Assembly: GCA_049657775.1 (NCBI GenBank)
Contig: JBASNZ010000030.1
Span: 1-24,060, forward strand
Direction of reading: 5' to 3'
DNA length: 24,060 nucleotides
Origin: JBASNZ01 sp049657775
GTDB taxonomy: Bacteria; Actinomycetota; Coriobacteriia; Anaerosomatales; Anaerosomataceae
Shown here: positions 22,766 to 24,060 of the stretch, piece by piece
Position numbering within the stretch: the stretch's first letter is position 1
Layout: each line of letters opens with the position of its first letter
The notes under the pieces: generated by a model
What the model saw: the letters and a program-made list of their open reading frames with translations, nothing else
Database searches by the model: none
What the model was told of the DNA's origin: nothing
Position numbers and translations under genes: made by a program

Positions 22766-23532
22766 AGCTGCTCTCGGTGCAGGGTGTCTCCAAGCGCTTC
22801 GGCGGACTCTGCGCCGTCGACGGCGTCACGTTCGATGTCCACGAGGGAACCATCAAGGCGCTCATCGGCCCCAACGGAGCGGGGAAGAGCACGCTTTTCA
22901 ACCTACTCACCGCATTCGAGCGTCCCGACTCGGGCAGCGTCACGTTCGCCGGTGCGTCGCTCATCGGGCGCAAGCCGCACGAGGTGGTCAGAGCTGGCGT
23001 GGCGCGCACGTTCCAGAACACACAGCTCTTCGAGGAGATGACCGCCGCCGAGAACGTTTTGGTCGGCATGCACCCTCGCTTGCGGACCGGCATGCTTGCC
23101 GGCGCGCTCAACCTGCCGTGGACGCGCGCCGAGGAGCGCCGCGCACGGGAGCAGGTGGGTCACGCGCTGCATGTGGTAGGTGCCGAGCGCTACGCCGATG
23201 CCCCGGCGGCCGACGTGCCGCACGGCATGCGGCGACTGATCGAGGTGGCGCGAGCGCTCGCGACCGGTCCGAGGCTGCTGCTGCTGGACGAACCCGCCGC
23301 CGGTCTCAACGCCGTAGAGACCCAGGCGCTTGCGGAGAGCTTGCGCCGCATCCGCGACGAGGGTGTCACGTTGCTCGTTGTGGAGCACGACATGGGACTC
23401 GTGATGGACGTATCCGAGGAGATCGTGGTCCTCGACCGTGGCCGCAAGATCGCCGAAGGACCGCCACTGCTCATCCAGAAGGACCGCGCGGTCATAGAAG
23501 CGTATCTGGGGGAGGAGGGAGCGTATGCCTGA
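22762..23532 (+). CDS. livG: Branched-chain amino acid-type ABC transporter ATPase (LivG), unusual signature
   Basis: A 256-residue ATPase. Walker A is GPNGAGKST (36-44), the Q-loop is FQNTQLFE, Walker B is LLLLDEP (172-178), and the H-loop is VEHDM. The ABC signature, normally LSYGQ in this family, reads VPHGM (152-156), keeping only the central glycine, while the following RRLIEVARAL is ordinary. Ser of the signature contacts ATP gamma-phosphate in the dimer, so one of the two ATP sites may be weakened. LivF in this operon has a full LSGGE signature. GTG at 22762 overlaps the livM stop, and the stop overlaps the livF start by eight bases. Length is normal and the rest is intact, so it is not a pseudogene. 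Confidence 0.92.
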   Translation: MKLLSVQGVSKRFGGLCAVDGVTFDVHEGTIKALIGPNGAGKSTLFNLLTAFERPDSGSVTFAGASLIGRKPHEVVRAGVARTFQNTQLFEEMTAAENVLVGMHPRLRTGMLAGALNLPWTRAEERRAREQVGHALHVVGAERYADAPAADVPHGMRRLIEVARALATGPRLLLLDEPAAGLNAVETQALAESLRRIRDEGVTLLVVEHDMGLVMDVSEEIVVLDRGRKIAEGPPLLIQKDRAVIEAYLGEEGAYA

Positions 23533-24060
23533 GTCATTGTTGCAGGTGTGCGATCTCTCTGTGGGATACGGGCGGATCGGTGTCGTACGCGGCGTGACCG
23601 TCACCGTGGATGCGGGGGAGATCGTGACCCTTATCGGCGCCAACGGCGCGGGCAAGTCGACGCTGCTCAAGGCCATATCGGGTCTCCTCCGGCCGACGGA
23701 CGGCGCGGTCGTGCTTGCCGGGCAACCGGTGACGGGGATGGCGCCCGAGAAGCTCGTGCGTCGAGGTCTTGCGCTCGTGCCGGAGGGGCGCATGCTCTTC
23801 GGGCCGATGACGGTGGCCGAGAACCTCGCTCTGGGCGCTCACACACGCCGCTCGCAGACCGAGGTGGCCGAGGACCTGGCCCGCGTGCAGGCGCTCTTCC
23901 CGGTGCTCGCCGAGCGAGCGCGGCAGCCGGCGGCGACACTCTCGGGTGGCGAGCAGCAGATGCTCGCGATCGGTCGGGCGCTCATGTCGCGACCGCGCGT
24001 GCTGCTCTTAGACGAGCCGTCGCTTGGGCTTGCGCCCAAGGTCATCGCGGATATCTTCGG
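23525..24060 (+). CDS. livF: Branched-chain amino acid-type ABC transporter ATPase (LivF), 3' end outside window
   Basis: The first 178 codons are visible and the frame runs off the right edge. LivF is usually about 235 residues, so roughly the last quarter is missing. Walker A is GANGAGKSTL (about residues 38-47), the Q-loop region is VPEGRMLFGPMTVAENL, the signature is LSGGEQQMLAIGRAL, and Walker B is VLLLDEPSLGLAP. The ATG at 23525 lies inside the livG end (8-base overlap) with GGGGGAGGGAG just before it, a strong ribosome site. It forms the heterodimeric motor with LivG. Confidence 0.95.
   Translation, partial: MPESLLQVCDLSVGYGRIGVVRGVTVTVDAGEIVTLIGANGAGKSTLLKAISGLLRPTDGAVVLAGQPVTGMAPEKLVRRGLALVPEGRMLFGPMTVAENLALGAHTRRSQTEVAEDLARVQALFPVLAERARQPAATLSGGEQQMLAIGRALMSRPRVLLLDEPSLGLAPKVIADIF

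Noticed and set aside
1..24060. CRISPR arrays, tRNA/rRNA genes, insertion sequences, prophage or toxin-antitoxin modules
   Set aside because: No regularly spaced repeats, no structural RNA signatures and no transposase, integrase or phage proteins were recognised in either strand.

Overview
The window is high-GC bacterial DNA, about 90% coding, with frequent GTG starts and many 4-base start/stop overlaps. The gene content points to an anaerobic or facultative actinobacterium: an RsiG-like protein, a GarA-like FHA gene next to a MerR gene, indolepyruvate:ferredoxin oxidoreductase, a two-subunit P-protein, and CwlO-like wall proteins. A deep Coriobacteriia-type lineage would fit, but this is an inference from gene content and not a phylogenetic result.

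Layout. (1) 1-2.6 kb: the 3' end of a VanW/G5 surface protein gene, then a phenylacetate-CoA ligase gene (paaK) and a tandem-ACT regulator. (2) 2.66-3.9 kb, minus strand: a type IV pilin-like protein followed by a membrane protein with a degenerate GGDEF domain. (3) 4.07-10.5 kb, plus strand: a D,D-carboxypeptidase, then a complete glycine cleavage set (gcvT, gcvH, gcvPA, gcvPB) ending in a LipM-type octanoyltransferase, which could supply the lipoyl arm of GcvH. (4) 10.6-14.0 kb: an RsiG-like small protein, an unknown 86-residue protein, a zinc-ribbon FHA protein, a MerR regulator, a predicted PD-(D/E)XK-fold protein, and two purine salvage enzymes (hpt, apt). (5) 14.05-16.5 kb: a divergent pair of secreted wall proteins. 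Both have a CwlO-like coiled-coil front half; one ends in an RlpA barrel and the other in an NlpC/P60 peptidase. (6) 16.6-19.4 kb: iorA-iorB and a second tandem-ACT protein. (7) 19.46-24.06 kb: a decayed fragment of a substrate-binding protein gene, then a branched-chain amino acid type ABC transporter (livK, H, M, G and the start of livF).

How they fit together. The Liv transporter would import amino acids. After transamination, IorAB would oxidise aryl-pyruvates to aryl-acetyl-CoA with reduction of ferredoxin. PaaK interconverts aryl-acetates and their CoA esters, and the two paralogous ACT proteins are likely ligand sensors for these modules. Glycine cleavage adds a one-carbon and NADH-yielding route. 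The FHA/MerR pair next to gcv genes recalls the gcvH-garA-MerR order of Mycobacterium. No CRISPR array, rRNA, tRNA, prophage or insertion sequence was seen. The most notable items are the RsiG-like protein with a near-complete c-di-GMP-binding motif, the livK-like gene remnant, the nuclease-fold protein in the hpt operon, and the divergent coiled-coil wall pair.
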